A DNA stretch of 64,000 nucleotides from Glycomyces fuscus. GTDB lineage: Bacteria; Actinomycetota; Actinomycetes; Streptosporangiales; Streptosporangiaceae. Position 1 is the first letter of the stretch. Each line of letters opens with the position of its first letter. The position numbers were made by a program, and so were the translations under genes. Below, in pieces: positions 41,508-49,628 of the stretch. The DNA is taken from positions 62,001 to 126,000 of the forward strand of contig NYMS01000010.1 of assembly GCA_002529455.1 (NCBI GenBank). The letters are read 5' to 3'. The notes beneath the pieces are model-generated. The model made no database searches. It was not told the DNA's origin and worked only from the letters and a program-made list of their open reading frames with translations.

Positions 41508-43028
41508 ATGGGCTCTCAACAGACGCACGCGCCGACCATGACGGCGACACGCCGGTGGCTGCTGCTGGTGACCGTGGCGGCCGGGCTGCTGCTCGTCACC
41601 GTGGACAACACGATCCTGTACACCGCGCTGCCGACCCTGACCGCGCAGCTCGGGGCGACGGGCGCGCAGAGTCTGTGGATCATCAACGCCTACCCGGTGG
41701 TCATGGCAGGGCTTCTGCTGGGCAGCGGCACGCTGGGCGACCGCATCGGCCACGTGCGCATGTTCGTGTTCGGGCTGGTGGTCTTCGGCCTGGCCTCGCT
41801 GGTCGCCGCGTTCTCCCCCGAGGCCTGGATCCTCGTCGCGGCGCGGGCGCTGCTCGCGGTGGGCGCGGCGGCGATGATGCCCGCCACCCTGGCGCTGATC
41901 CGCATCGCCTTCCCCGACGAGCGCGAGCGCAACATCGCCATCGCGGTCTGGGGCAGCGTCTCGGTGGTCGGCGCCGCGCTGGGGCCGATCGTGGGCGGGG
42001 TCCTGCTGGAGTTCTTCTGGTGGGGGTCGGTCTTCCTCCTCAACGTGCCCGTGGTCCTCGCGGCGCTGGTCGCGACCGCGCTGATCGCGCCGCCGAACGT
42101 CCCCGACCCCCACAAGCGCTGGGACCTGCTCTCCTCGCTCCAGGCCATGGCCGGACTGGTCGCCTCGGTGCTGGCGATCAAGGAGCTGGCGCACACGCCG
42201 CCGCGGTGGCCGCTCTTCGCCGCCGCCGCGGCCGTGGCCGTGGTGGCCTTCGTCCTGTTCGCGCGCCGCCAGCGCCGCCTGGAGGACCCGCTGCTGGACT
42301 TCGCGGTCTTCCGCAACCCCGCCTTCACCTCCGGCGTGCTGGCCGCGGCGTTCTCGATGTTCGCCATCGGCGGCATCCAGCTCGTCACCACCCAGCGCTT
42401 CCAGCTCGTCGTGGGCTTCACGCCGCTGGAGGCCGGTCTGCTCGTGGCCGCCGTGGCGGCGGGATCGCTGCCCACCGCGCTGCTGGGCGGGGCGTTCCTG
42501 CACCGGACCGGGCTGCTGCCCCTGATCGCCGGAGGGCTCGCGACCGGTGTGGCCGGAGTGGTCCTCTCGGTCCTGGGCTTCCAGGCAGGCCTCGGCTGGC
42601 TCGTCGCGGGACTGCTGCTGACCGGTGCCGGGCTGGGCGCGGCGATGTCGGTGGCCTCCACCGCGATCATCGGCAACGCGCCCGCCAGCCGCGCCGGGAT
42701 GGCCTCCTCGGTGGAGGAGGTCTCCTACGAGTTCGGCAACCTGACCGCGGTGGCGCTGATGGGCAGCCTGCTCACCTTCGTCTACACGGCCGCCGTCCGG
42801 CTCCCGCAGGGCGCCCCGGCCGCCGCCGAGAGGAGCCTGGCCGACGCCCTGGCCGCCGCCGGGGACGACGGCGCGGTGGTCGGCGCGGCCCACGCCGCCT
42901 TCGACACCGGCTACCTGGTGGTCATGGTCGTGGTCGCGGCGGTCCTGGCGTGTGGCGCCGCCGTCACCTGGCGGCTGCTGCGCGACTATGGTCCCGGTAC
43001 CTCCTCACAGGCGTACGCGGACCACTGA
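41508..43028 (+). CDS. MFS drug transporter, DHA2 (EmrB/QacA) type
   Basis: This 506-residue proton-driven efflux protein has about 14 hydrophobic segments. Motif C-like and D1 signatures appear: LLLVTVDNTILYTALPTL at about TM1 and GSGTLGDRIGHVRMFVFG as motif A (about 77-94). The large last loop and 14-helix layout place it with DHA2 drug exporters. A palindromic operator covers its promoter, and a TetR gene follows after 14 nt. The pair is probably an inducible self-defence pump. Confidence 0.93.
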   Translation: MGSQQTHAPTMTATRRWLLLVTVAAGLLLVTVDNTILYTALPTLTAQLGATGAQSLWIINAYPVVMAGLLLGSGTLGDRIGHVRMFVFGLVVFGLASLVAAFSPEAWILVAARALLAVGAAAMMPATLALIRIAFPDERERNIAIAVWGSVSVVGAALGPIVGGVLLEFFWWGSVFLLNVPVVLAALVATALIAPPNVPDPHKRWDLLSSLQAMAGLVASVLAIKELAHTPPRWPLFAAAAAVAVVAFVLFARRQRRLEDPLLDFAVFRNPAFTSGVLAAAFSMFAIGGIQLVTTQRFQLVVGFTPLEAGLLVAAVAAGSLPTALLGGAFLHRTGLLPLIAGGLATGVAGVVLSVLGFQAGLGWLVAGLLLTGAGLGAAMSVASTAIIGNAPASRAGMASSVEEVSYEFGNLTAVALMGSLLTFVYTAAVRLPQGAPAAAERSLADALAAAGDDGAVVGAAHAAFDTGYLVVMVVVAAVLACGAAVTWRLLRDYGPGTSSQAYADH

Positions 43029-43042
43029 CACCGGGGGAGAGC

Positions 43043-43627
43043 ATGCGCAAGAGCAACCGGACACAGATCCTGGACGCGGCCTTCCGCGTCGTCCAGCGCG
43101 ACGGCGTCACCGCCCTCACCTACGAGTCGGTGGCCGCCGAGACGGGACTGACCAAGGGAGGGCTGCTCTACCACTTCCCCTCGCGCGAGGCCCTGCTCCA
43201 GGGCCTGCACGAGCACCTGGCCCAGGAGTGGGACGACGAGCTGGCGCGGGCCGCCGGGAAGGGCCCGGAACGGGCCACGCCCCGCGAGCGCCTGGCGGCC
43301 TACGCGCGCGTGGCCACCCAGAGCTCCACGCGCGCCGAGCTGCTGCTCATGCTGGAGACCGCGAACGAACCGGCCACGCGCGCCCCCTGGGACGAGGTGC
43401 TGGCGCGCTGGACCTCCGCACCGTCCGCCGCGCCGCTGACGCCGGAGGAGATGGAGCTGTTCGTCCTGCGCCTGGCCGCGGACGGCCTGTGGCTGTACGA
43501 GTCCCTGTCCGGCGGCACGCTCCCGCCCCGGCTGCGCCGACAGGTCGCCGAGCACCTGGCCGGGGCCATCGCGCCGGAGCGGGACCGGGACGAACCGGGC
43601 CCGGCCCCGGAGGCCGGGGCCTCCTGA
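43043..43627 (+). CDS. TetR family regulator of MFS pump
   Basis: This 194-residue TetR regulator has an N-terminal helix-turn-helix (about 6-52: ILDAAFRVVQRDGVTALTYE, then AAETGLTKGGLLYHFPSREA), ending in the typical HFPSREALLQGL. GGGGGAGA precedes the ATG at 43043. It lies 14 nt after the MFS stop and shares its transcript, so it can autoregulate through the palindrome at 41479-41498. A 10-bp hairpin follows its stop. Confidence 0.92.
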   Translation: MRKSNRTQILDAAFRVVQRDGVTALTYESVAAETGLTKGGLLYHFPSREALLQGLHEHLAQEWDDELARAAGKGPERATPRERLAAYARVATQSSTRAELLLMLETANEPATRAPWDEVLARWTSAPSAAPLTPEEMELFVLRLAADGLWLYESLSGGTLPPRLRRQVAEHLAGAIAPERDRDEPGPAPEAGAS

Positions 43628-43635
43628 CCGGGCGT

Positions 43636-43660
43636 GCCGCCGGGCCTGGAGCCCGGCGGC
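43636..43660 (+). terminator. Terminator of MFS-TetR operon
   Basis: A perfect 10-bp stem (43636-43645 with 43651-43660) and 5-nt loop lie 9 nt after the TetR stop. Confidence 0.75.
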
Positions 43661-43791
43661 GCGTCCGCTGGTGGGGTGGCGCGCGGAGTCGCCTCACCGG
43701 CCGCGATGGCATATCCGGCGTAAACGGACAAATGTAAATCTACATCGTAAAGGGCCGACTTCTGTGATGAAGCCGGTGACGAAACGAGAGC

Positions 43792-44331
43792 TCACAGCAG
43801 TAGATAGCGGCCCGCCCATCGTACGAACCGCTCGCCGTAGCGGTCCTGTGCGCCGTCCAGAACGGCGGCGACCTCGGAGTCCGTGGGCAGGCCGCGTCCG
43901 AAGTGCTCCTGGAGCCAGGCACGGTACCGGGCGCGCCGGGGCCCGTCCTCGTCCTGGGGCTCGCCGCGCAGGTAGGGCGGATAGCCGTGGTCGACGCCGA
44001 TCTCGGAGTCAGCCCCCAGGAGCAGGACCAGTCCGTGGGGGTTCTCGGCCACCGCCGCCAGAGCGCCCTCGTCACCGAGGACGACGACGGGCAGGGCGGC
44101 CGGGTCCTCGCGGTCGTCGCAGCGCCACAGGGCGTAGACGGACCCGGAGCCGTTGGCCAGGGCGAAGGGGATGAGGCGGGACCGGAACGCCGGATCGTCC
44201 GGCCAGCCGGACAGCGGCTCGGGGTCGTCGTAGCCGAGCATCTCGAAGCCGTCCGCGACGAAGTCACCGGTGGCCTGCTCCTCCAACTCCTTGAGCAGGT
44301 TCAGCTCCGGCACGGGCGAATAGTGGGCCAC
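43792..44331 (-). CDS. SMI1/KNR4-like (SUKH-type) hypothetical protein
   Basis: This 179-residue soluble protein starts at a GTG with CAGGAGA 6 nt upstream. It has an acidic middle with VYALWRCDDREDPAALPVVV, then LGDEGALAAVAENPHGLVLL. This resembles the beta-sheet core of SUKH/SMI1-KNR4 proteins, often toxin immunity or housekeeping adaptor proteins. No toxin gene is adjacent. An A/T-rich palindrome (ATGTAAATCTACAT, 43732-43745) lies downstream. Family assignment is tentative. Confidence 0.55.
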   Translation of the reverse strand: MAHYSPVPELNLLKELEEQATGDFVADGFEMLGYDDPEPLSGWPDDPAFRSRLIPFALANGSGSVYALWRCDDREDPAALPVVVLGDEGALAAVAENPHGLVLLLGADSEIGVDHGYPPYLRGEPQDEDGPRRARYRAWLQEHFGRGLPTDSEVAAVLDGAQDRYGERFVRWAGRYLLL

Positions 44332-44765
44332 GTCGTCTCCTGGGCGGTGTGGTCTGCGGGCCCGAAGAACGTACCGCGCCGCCACGGCACCCGGGCGGTC
44401 CGGCGGCGCGGACCGCCGAGGGAGGGCTCGGGGCCCCTTCCCGGGGCCGACGTGGCGTGCGCTGGACCCGCCGGACCGCAGTACCTACCGGGGCGCGGGA
44501 CGGAACCCGGCGCCGGGGGCCTCCAGGGCGCCGACCAGTCGCAGGCCCCCGGACGGGTCCCGGAGGCCGACCATCTGGCGGTTGTCGCGCGGTCGCAGCC
44601 GGTCCAGGCACGAGAGCGTGGGGCGTTCCGCGACCAGGTCGTCGCGCGCGAACCGGTCGGCCGGACGGGGGACCGACGCCTGGTAGTCGGCCCCACAGAC
44701 GGCCACGGTCCGCCAGAAGCCGTGACCGGCCCGGGCGCCGGCCCCGGCCGGTGCGCCGCGGAGGG
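44332..44765. other. Gap with one weak open frame
   Basis: The 434 nt between the SUKH-like gene and the CPBP protease contain one 73-codon minus-strand frame (44485-44706) that could be coding but has no ribosome site. The region is otherwise GC-rich, with no recognised element. Confidence 0.4.
44485..44706 (-). CDS. Doubtful small hypothetical ORF
   Basis: This possible 73-residue protein starts VAVCGADYQASVPRPADRFA. Its composition is less repetitive than the shadow frames, and it lies downstream of the CPBP gene on the same strand, but no ribosome site or family motif is seen. It could equally be noncoding. Confidence 0.25.
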   Translation of the reverse strand: MAVCGADYQASVPRPADRFARDDLVAERPTLSCLDRLRPRDNRQMVGLRDPSGGLRLVGALEAPGAGFRPAPR

Positions 44766-45491
44766 TCAGGCGGGCCCGGTGGCCCCGGTGAGGAGCACGT
44801 ACAGCGGCAGGGCCAGGTTGTTGACGACGTGGACGGCCACCGCGGGCCAGACGGACCCGCTGCGGCGCATCATCTCGGCGGCGATGACGCCGACCACGAT
44901 CGCCGCGGGCAGGACGATGTTGATGCCGTGGAAGAGCGCGAAGATCACCGAGCTGCCCAGGACGCCGATGACGGGCCCGTAGCGCAGCAGGGCGTTGGCG
45001 ACGACCCCGCGGAAGAGGAACTCCTCGCCGATGGGCGTCAGGAAGGACAGGAACAGCACCGTCAGGACCAGGGACACCGCGCCGCCCCCGGCCGCGTCGT
45101 AGTACATGCCCTGGGGGTCGGAGTCGAGCCCGGTCAGGGAGGTGACGGCGGAGACCAACGCGGCCTTGGCGGCCAGGGCGGCCAGTCCGCCGAGCACGCC
45201 GACGAGCATCCAGCGCCAGGTGGTGCGGCGCACGCCGAAGGCGCCGAGCGAGCGGATGCGGAGGAGCGCGGCCGCGGCGAACCCGGTGAGGCCGACGACG
45301 CCCGACCAGGCGGCCACGACGAGCCCGTAGGCGACCGGGTCCAGGCCCAGCGATCCGAGGGGCACGAGCACCGCCGTGGCGGCCACGCAGGCGAGCAGGC
45401 CGACCGCGATCTCGGGCCAGCCCGGCCGCTTCGGAGAGGTGGTGTCGGCCGGGGCCGGCCGGTGCGGGTGTTCGGGGCGGTTGGTCGGCAT
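44766..45491 (-). CDS. CPBP family intramembrane metalloprotease
   Basis: This 241-residue membrane protein has six to seven hydrophobic helices and the CPBP/Abi motifs: EEFLFRG (about residues 155-161), FALFHGIN and HVVNN, which together form the membrane-embedded active site. The family includes prenyl-protein proteases and bacteriocin self-immunity proteins. The ATG at 45491 follows AAGGAG by 8 nt. The gene lies downstream of a GPP34-like fragment and an ABC-2 exporter on the same strand, consistent with membrane or peptide defence. Confidence 0.92.
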   Translation of the reverse strand: MPTNRPEHPHRPAPADTTSPKRPGWPEIAVGLLACVAATAVLVPLGSLGLDPVAYGLVVAAWSGVVGLTGFAAAALLRIRSLGAFGVRRTTWRWMLVGVLGGLAALAAKAALVSAVTSLTGLDSDPQGMYYDAAGGGAVSLVLTVLFLSFLTPIGEEFLFRGVVANALLRYGPVIGVLGSSVIFALFHGINIVLPAAIVVGVIAAEMMRRSGSVWPAVAVHVVNNLALPLYVLLTGATGPA

Positions 45492-45598
45492 GGCTGCGGA
45501 CTCCTTGTTCGTGGGTGATGCGGAAACGCCGCCGGGCGCGTGTCGTGCGGCGGGTGCTCCGTCCCGGCGTCGGCGGCGGCCCCGGGGTACGGCGCCGG

Positions 45599-45751
45599 TC
45601 AGGCGGAGGCGTCCCTCCCGGTGGCCATGACCGCTGTTCGGACCGCGGTGCGCAGCAGCTGGCCGCGGCAGGCGGCGCTGACGGGGTCGAACCGGTTCTT
45701 GTCGGTGTGGTGGCTGAGCAGGTGGAGCCGCTGCGGCGGTGTCAGGTCCAT
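45599..45751 (-). CDS. Truncated GPP34-like (GOLPH3 family) small ORF
   Basis: This 50-residue product reads MDLTPPQRLHLLSHHTDKNR, then FDPVSAACRGQLLRTAVRTA and a short tail. It closely resembles the first segment of actinobacterial GPP34 proteins (lipid-binding GOLPH3 relatives of about 210-240 residues), which begin with an LTLPQRLYLL-like helix. GGAGGA precedes the ATG at a good distance, so it could be translated, but over three quarters of the family domain is absent. It is either a remnant or a shortened lineage-specific protein. It sits between the ABC-2 permease and CPBP genes. Confidence 0.6.
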   Translation of the reverse strand: MDLTPPQRLHLLSHHTDKNRFDPVSAACRGQLLRTAVRTAVMATGRDASA

Positions 45752-45869
45752 GTCGTCCTCCTCCAGGCCGTCCGCGCGGGGAGCCCGCTGGTGGTCGGGA
45801 GCCTCCGCGGACCCGGGCGGGCACCGCAGTGCCGGTGGTCCGTCCGCGTCCGGCCCGTGCCGGGAGCCG

Positions 45870-46598
45870 TCAGCGGCGCGGTTCCCAGCGGAAGATCCGG
45901 GTGGCCGCCGCGACGGCGACGACGACCCAGGCCAGTGTGGGCGCCAGCAGGACCAGGGAGTCGGTGACGGGGACGCCGCCGCTCCAGGCGTTGACGACCA
46001 GCTCCGAGGCCGAGCCGCCGGGAAGCAGCCGTTTGAGCAGGGTGAGCTCCTCGGTGCCGCTGAACCCCACCCACCCGGAGACGGCCAGGACGCCGATCAT
46101 GATGGGCAGCGTGGTCACCTGGGCGTGGTCGGGGGAATTGGTCACTCCGGCCGTGGCCAGCCCCAGGCCAGCCATCATGACCATCGTCGCGACGACGGCC
46201 GCCGCCAGCAGGGGCACGTTGTCCGGGGTGCCGCCGACCACGGCCAGCACGGTCAGGATCACGGTCACCTGGACCAGCGTGACGGCGATGACCGGGAGCA
46301 GCAGCCCGGTGAGGATGTCGGCGTCGCTCGCCGCCGTGGAGCGCAGCCGCTTGAGGAAGAGGTTCTGCCGACGGGAGGCGAGCGTGGTCACCGAGGTGGT
46401 GTAGAGACCCATGGTGACCACGAGGAACACCAGTACCGCGGCGATGGCGCCCAGGTCCACGACCTCGCGCAGTGCGGGGAAGGCCTGGTGCAGGTAGATG
46501 TAGAACGCGCTGGAGGCCACGGGGATGATGAGCATGGTGACCAGAACCAGCCGGTTCCGGAAGATCTGGATCAGCTCGCTCCGAGCGATCGGGAGCAT
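45870..46598 (-). CDS. ABC-2 type permease of DesKR-linked exporter
   Basis: This 242-residue permease has six hydrophobic helices, with LIQIFRNRLVLVTMLIIPVA at the N-terminus and an ABC-2-like TLPIMIGVLAVSGWVGF stretch. AGGACC precedes the ATG at 46598. It follows the ATPase gene after 96 nt on the same strand. Together they form an exporter divergent from a histidine kinase/response regulator pair, the arrangement of DesKR- or LiaSR-like systems that sense membrane or antibiotic stress and induce the exporter. Confidence 0.9.
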   Translation of the reverse strand: MLPIARSELIQIFRNRLVLVTMLIIPVASSAFYIYLHQAFPALREVVDLGAIAAVLVFLVVTMGLYTTSVTTLASRRQNLFLKRLRSTAASDADILTGLLLPVIAVTLVQVTVILTVLAVVGGTPDNVPLLAAAVVATMVMMAGLGLATAGVTNSPDHAQVTTLPIMIGVLAVSGWVGFSGTEELTLLKRLLPGGSASELVVNAWSGGVPVTDSLVLLAPTLAWVVVAVAAATRIFRWEPRR

Positions 46599-46694
46599 GG
46601 TGGAGGTCCTTTTCCTGGAGGGTGCGATGAGTCGGGGCGTGTTCGGTGGACGCCGCCCGCCGCGCGGCGGAGCGGAGGTCCCCGAGAGCACGGG

Positions 46695-47579
46695 CTAGTC
46701 GCCGCCGATCGAGCGGAAGACGTCGTCGAGCCGGGTCGGTCCTGCCTCCAGCCCCCGCAGTTCGACCGCGTTGTCCCGTGCCCAGCCGAGCAGGGTGTAC
46801 AGGTCCTTCTGCAGGTCGGGGGTCTCGATGAGGAAGGCCCCGTCGCCCTGGCGCGCGGCCTGGGGCGGCGGCGCCGGTGCGGTGTCGGGCAGGGAGAAGC
46901 GGATCGTGGCCGGAAGGGTCCGCGTCAGCTCGGCCACGGTCCCCTCCTGGTGGAGGACGCCCCTGTGCATCAGCCCGATGCGGTCGGCGCGCTGCTGGGC
47001 CTCCTCCAGGTAGTGCGTGGTGAGCACGATGGTGGAGCCGTCCTCGCGCAGCCTGTCCACGGACTCCCACAGCCCGTCCCGGGACTGGATGTCCAGGCCG
47101 GTGGTGGGCTCGTCCAGGAAGATCAGCTCCGGGGACCCGTAGGCGGCGGTGGCGAAGTCCAGGCGCCGCTTCTCGCCGCCGGAGAGCTGGGACACCCTGG
47201 TACCGGCCTTGGCGGTGAGGCCGACCATGCCGAGCACGCGTTCGACCGTGTCCGTGCGCCGGGTGAGCCCGCCGACCAGCCGGACCGACTCCTTCACCGT
47301 CAGGTCCGGGGAGAACCCGCTCTCCTGGAGCATGACGCCCATCCTGGGCCGTACGGCGCGCCGGTCGCGCGGGTCCTGGCCGAAGACCCGCACGGTGCCC
47401 GAGGTGGCGGTGCGGTGGCCCTCGATGGTCTCCAGGGCGGAGGTCTTGCCCGCCCCGTTCGTGCCCAGAAGCGCGTAGAACTCACCGCGCCGGACCTGGA
47501 AGGACAGGTCCCTCACGGCGTGGAATCCGCCGTACTCGAGGTTGAGGCGTTCGACGTCGATGACTGCTGTGGAGGTCAT
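46695..47579 (-). CDS. ABC exporter ATPase, DrrA-like
   Basis: This 294-residue ATPase has Walker A GTNGAGKT (about 38-45), signature LSGGEKRR, Walker B LIFLDEPTTGLD and H-loop TTHYLEE. The length and C-terminal tail fit the DrrA/CcmA-type exporters. The ATG at 47579 is the natural start (MTSTAVIDVERLNLEYG); the longer frame enters the divergent promoter region. It is divergent from the sensor kinase gene and pairs with the permease 96 nt downstream. Confidence 0.93.
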   Translation of the reverse strand: MTSTAVIDVERLNLEYGGFHAVRDLSFQVRRGEFYALLGTNGAGKTSALETIEGHRTATSGTVRVFGQDPRDRRAVRPRMGVMLQESGFSPDLTVKESVRLVGGLTRRTDTVERVLGMVGLTAKAGTRVSQLSGGEKRRLDFATAAYGSPELIFLDEPTTGLDIQSRDGLWESVDRLREDGSTIVLTTHYLEEAQQRADRIGLMHRGVLHQEGTVAELTRTLPATIRFSLPDTAPAPPPQAARQGDGAFLIETPDLQKDLYTLLGWARDNAVELRGLEAGPTRLDDVFRSIGGD

Positions 47580-47834
47580 GGGTCCATTGCAGCGCCCGCC
47601 GTGCTCCCGGGGCAGTGGGGCCACGTCACCACCCGGCCGTGACTTCTCGCGGGGTGAGGTCATGACGTGGTGTCACTGGTGGGCGCGGCGCGGTCGGCGA
47701 AATACTGGGGCGGACCCCGTCCCCGATCCCGGAGAGCCGCACATGGACACCCGGCCCCCGCGTATCCCGCCCACGGCCGCCCCGGCCCGCCTCCCGCCGC
47801 CGGGCCCGGCCGTCCGACCCGCGGTGGAGGGCCG

Positions 47835-48998
47835 GTGAGCCCGGCCCGCGGGGGGCCGCACGCGGTGTCCGAACACACCGAGAAGACGCAGGGGCAGCTG
47901 CGCATGCTCCACCTCAACCTCGTGTCCGGCGCGGTCTCCGCCGTCGGGGCGCTGCTGGTGGCGATCGACGCCGACTCCTGGCCGGACGCGCTCCTCCTGG
48001 GCACGGGCCTGGCGGTGACCCTGGTGGCCGTCCACTGCTGGAGCGTGGGCCGTTTCTCCCGCGTCGCGCTTCCCTGCCTGGTCGTCACGGCGGCGGTGTG
48101 GCTCCTCGGGGTGCTGGTGTGGGACGCCGGGTCGGCGTCCTACGGCTTCGCCATCGTGGCCACCGTCGCCGTCCTCGAGCTGCCGCGCCACCGGTGGGCG
48201 GCGGTCGCGGGAACCGCCGCCTTCGCCGTGGCCGTGGTCGCGTCGAAACTGGTGGTGGCGAACGAGGGCGTGGTCGACACCCTGTTCCGGTACGGCCTCA
48301 TCTCCTCGGTCATCGCCGTGGGAGGAGTCGTCCTCACCCTGCTCGCCCACGCGATCCACGGCCTCGTCGCGGAGTTGGCGGTGGCGCGTGAGCGCGAGGC
48401 GGAGCTGGCCGTGGCCCAGGAGCGCGCGCGCTTCGCCAGCGATCTGCACGACATCCAGGGCCACACCCTGCACGTGGTCAAGCTCAAGACCGCGCTGGCC
48501 CGCAAACTGGTGCGCGCCGACCCCGGACGGGTCGAGGAGGAGCTCAGGGAGATCCACGCCCTGGTCGGCGACACCATCACGCAGACCAGGGAACTGGCCT
48601 ACGCCCAGAGGCGGCTCAACCTGTCCGCGGAGCTGGAGAACGCCAAGAACCTCTTCGAGGCCGCGGGCATCGACGTGCGCGTGGACCGCGGGGCCGAGGC
48701 CGCCCCGGGTACGGGCGAGCTGCTGGGCCAGGTCCTGCGCGAGAGCACCACCAACATCCTGCGCCACGCCCAGGCCGGGCAGGTGCGCATCACCCTGGGC
48801 GCGACCGGCATCACCGTCGCCAACGACGGCGCCCCCGAGGAGCCGCCATCGCGGCTGCGGGGGCTGGCCGCCCTGCGCGAACGCCTGGCGGACAGCGGGG
48901 GCGAACTCACGGTGCGGCACACGGGCGGGTGGTTCGTGACGGCCGCGGAGTTCCCGCACCCTGTTACGGACACCCACGACCCCGAGGACGACCGATGA
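47835..48998 (+). CDS. Sensor histidine kinase, DesK/NarL type
   Basis: This 387-residue membrane kinase has five to six transmembrane helices (about 25-180) without a large external domain. A HisKA_3 dimerisation helix follows with phospho-acceptor H205 in ASDLHDIQGHTLH. The GHKL ATPase domain contains LRESTTNILRHAQ (N box) and a G2-like RGLAALRERL. The GTG at 47835 has GGAGG 5 nt upstream; a second GTG at 47865 is possible. Its stop overlaps the response regulator gene (ATGA). The topology matches kinases that sense membrane state. Confidence 0.92.
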   Translation: MSPARGGPHAVSEHTEKTQGQLRMLHLNLVSGAVSAVGALLVAIDADSWPDALLLGTGLAVTLVAVHCWSVGRFSRVALPCLVVTAAVWLLGVLVWDAGSASYGFAIVATVAVLELPRHRWAAVAGTAAFAVAVVASKLVVANEGVVDTLFRYGLISSVIAVGGVVLTLLAHAIHGLVAELAVAREREAELAVAQERARFASDLHDIQGHTLHVVKLKTALARKLVRADPGRVEEELREIHALVGDTITQTRELAYAQRRLNLSAELENAKNLFEAAGIDVRVDRGAEAAPGTGELLGQVLRESTTNILRHAQAGQVRITLGATGITVANDGAPEEPPSRLRGLAALRERLADSGGELTVRHTGGWFVTAAEFPHPVTDTHDPEDDR

Positions 48999-49597
48999 CC
49001 ACCGTGGTACTCGCCGACGACGAGGCCCTCCTGCGCAAGGCGATGGCCGCCCTGCTCCCGCTGGAGGGCGAGATCACCGTGCTCGCCGAGGCGGAGGACG
49101 GTGAGGGGGCCGTGCGGGCCACACTGGAGCACCGCCCCGACGTGCTCGTCATCGACCTGGAGATGCCCGGCGTGGACGGACTCGGCGCCGTCGAGCGGAT
49201 CCGCCGTGAGCTGCCGGAGCAGGTGATCCTCATGCTGACCCGCCACGCCAGGCCCGGTGTGCTCCGCAAGGCGCTCAAGCTCGGGGTCCAGGGCTTCGTC
49301 AGCAAGTCCGCGGAGCCGGCGCACATCGCCTCGGTCGTCGCGGACCTGAACCGGGGCAGGCGGTGGGTCGACCCGGACGTCTCCGCGCTCGCCCTCATCG
49401 ACGACTGCCCGCTCACCGACCGCGAGGTCGACGTGCTGCGGGCGACCAGCGAGGGCTACTCGGCCGCCGACATCGCCGCCCGGCTCCACCTGGCGGAGGG
49501 CACGGTGCGCAACTACCTCTCCAACGCGATGCACAAGACCCAGACCCGGACCAGGCACGAGGCGGCGCGGTACGCGCGTGAACACGACTGGCTGTGA
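48995..49597 (+). CDS. Response regulator, NarL/LuxR family
   Basis: This 200-residue regulator has a receiver domain with acidic pair D8/D9, phospho-acceptor D54 (LVIDLEMPG) and K103, then a LuxR-type helix-turn-helix (LTDREVDVLRATSEGYSAAD, then IAARLHLAEGTVRNYLSNAM). Its start overlaps the kinase stop, so both are made in step. Its likely target is the divergent ABC exporter promoter region (47580-47834). Confidence 0.95.
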   Translation: MTTVVLADDEALLRKAMAALLPLEGEITVLAEAEDGEGAVRATLEHRPDVLVIDLEMPGVDGLGAVERIRRELPEQVILMLTRHARPGVLRKALKLGVQGFVSKSAEPAHIASVVADLNRGRRWVDPDVSALALIDDCPLTDREVDVLRATSEGYSAADIAARLHLAEGTVRNYLSNAMHKTQTRTRHEAARYAREHDWL

Positions 49598-49628
49598 GCC
49601 CCGGCGGCCGGGCGCCGCGACGCCGGGC

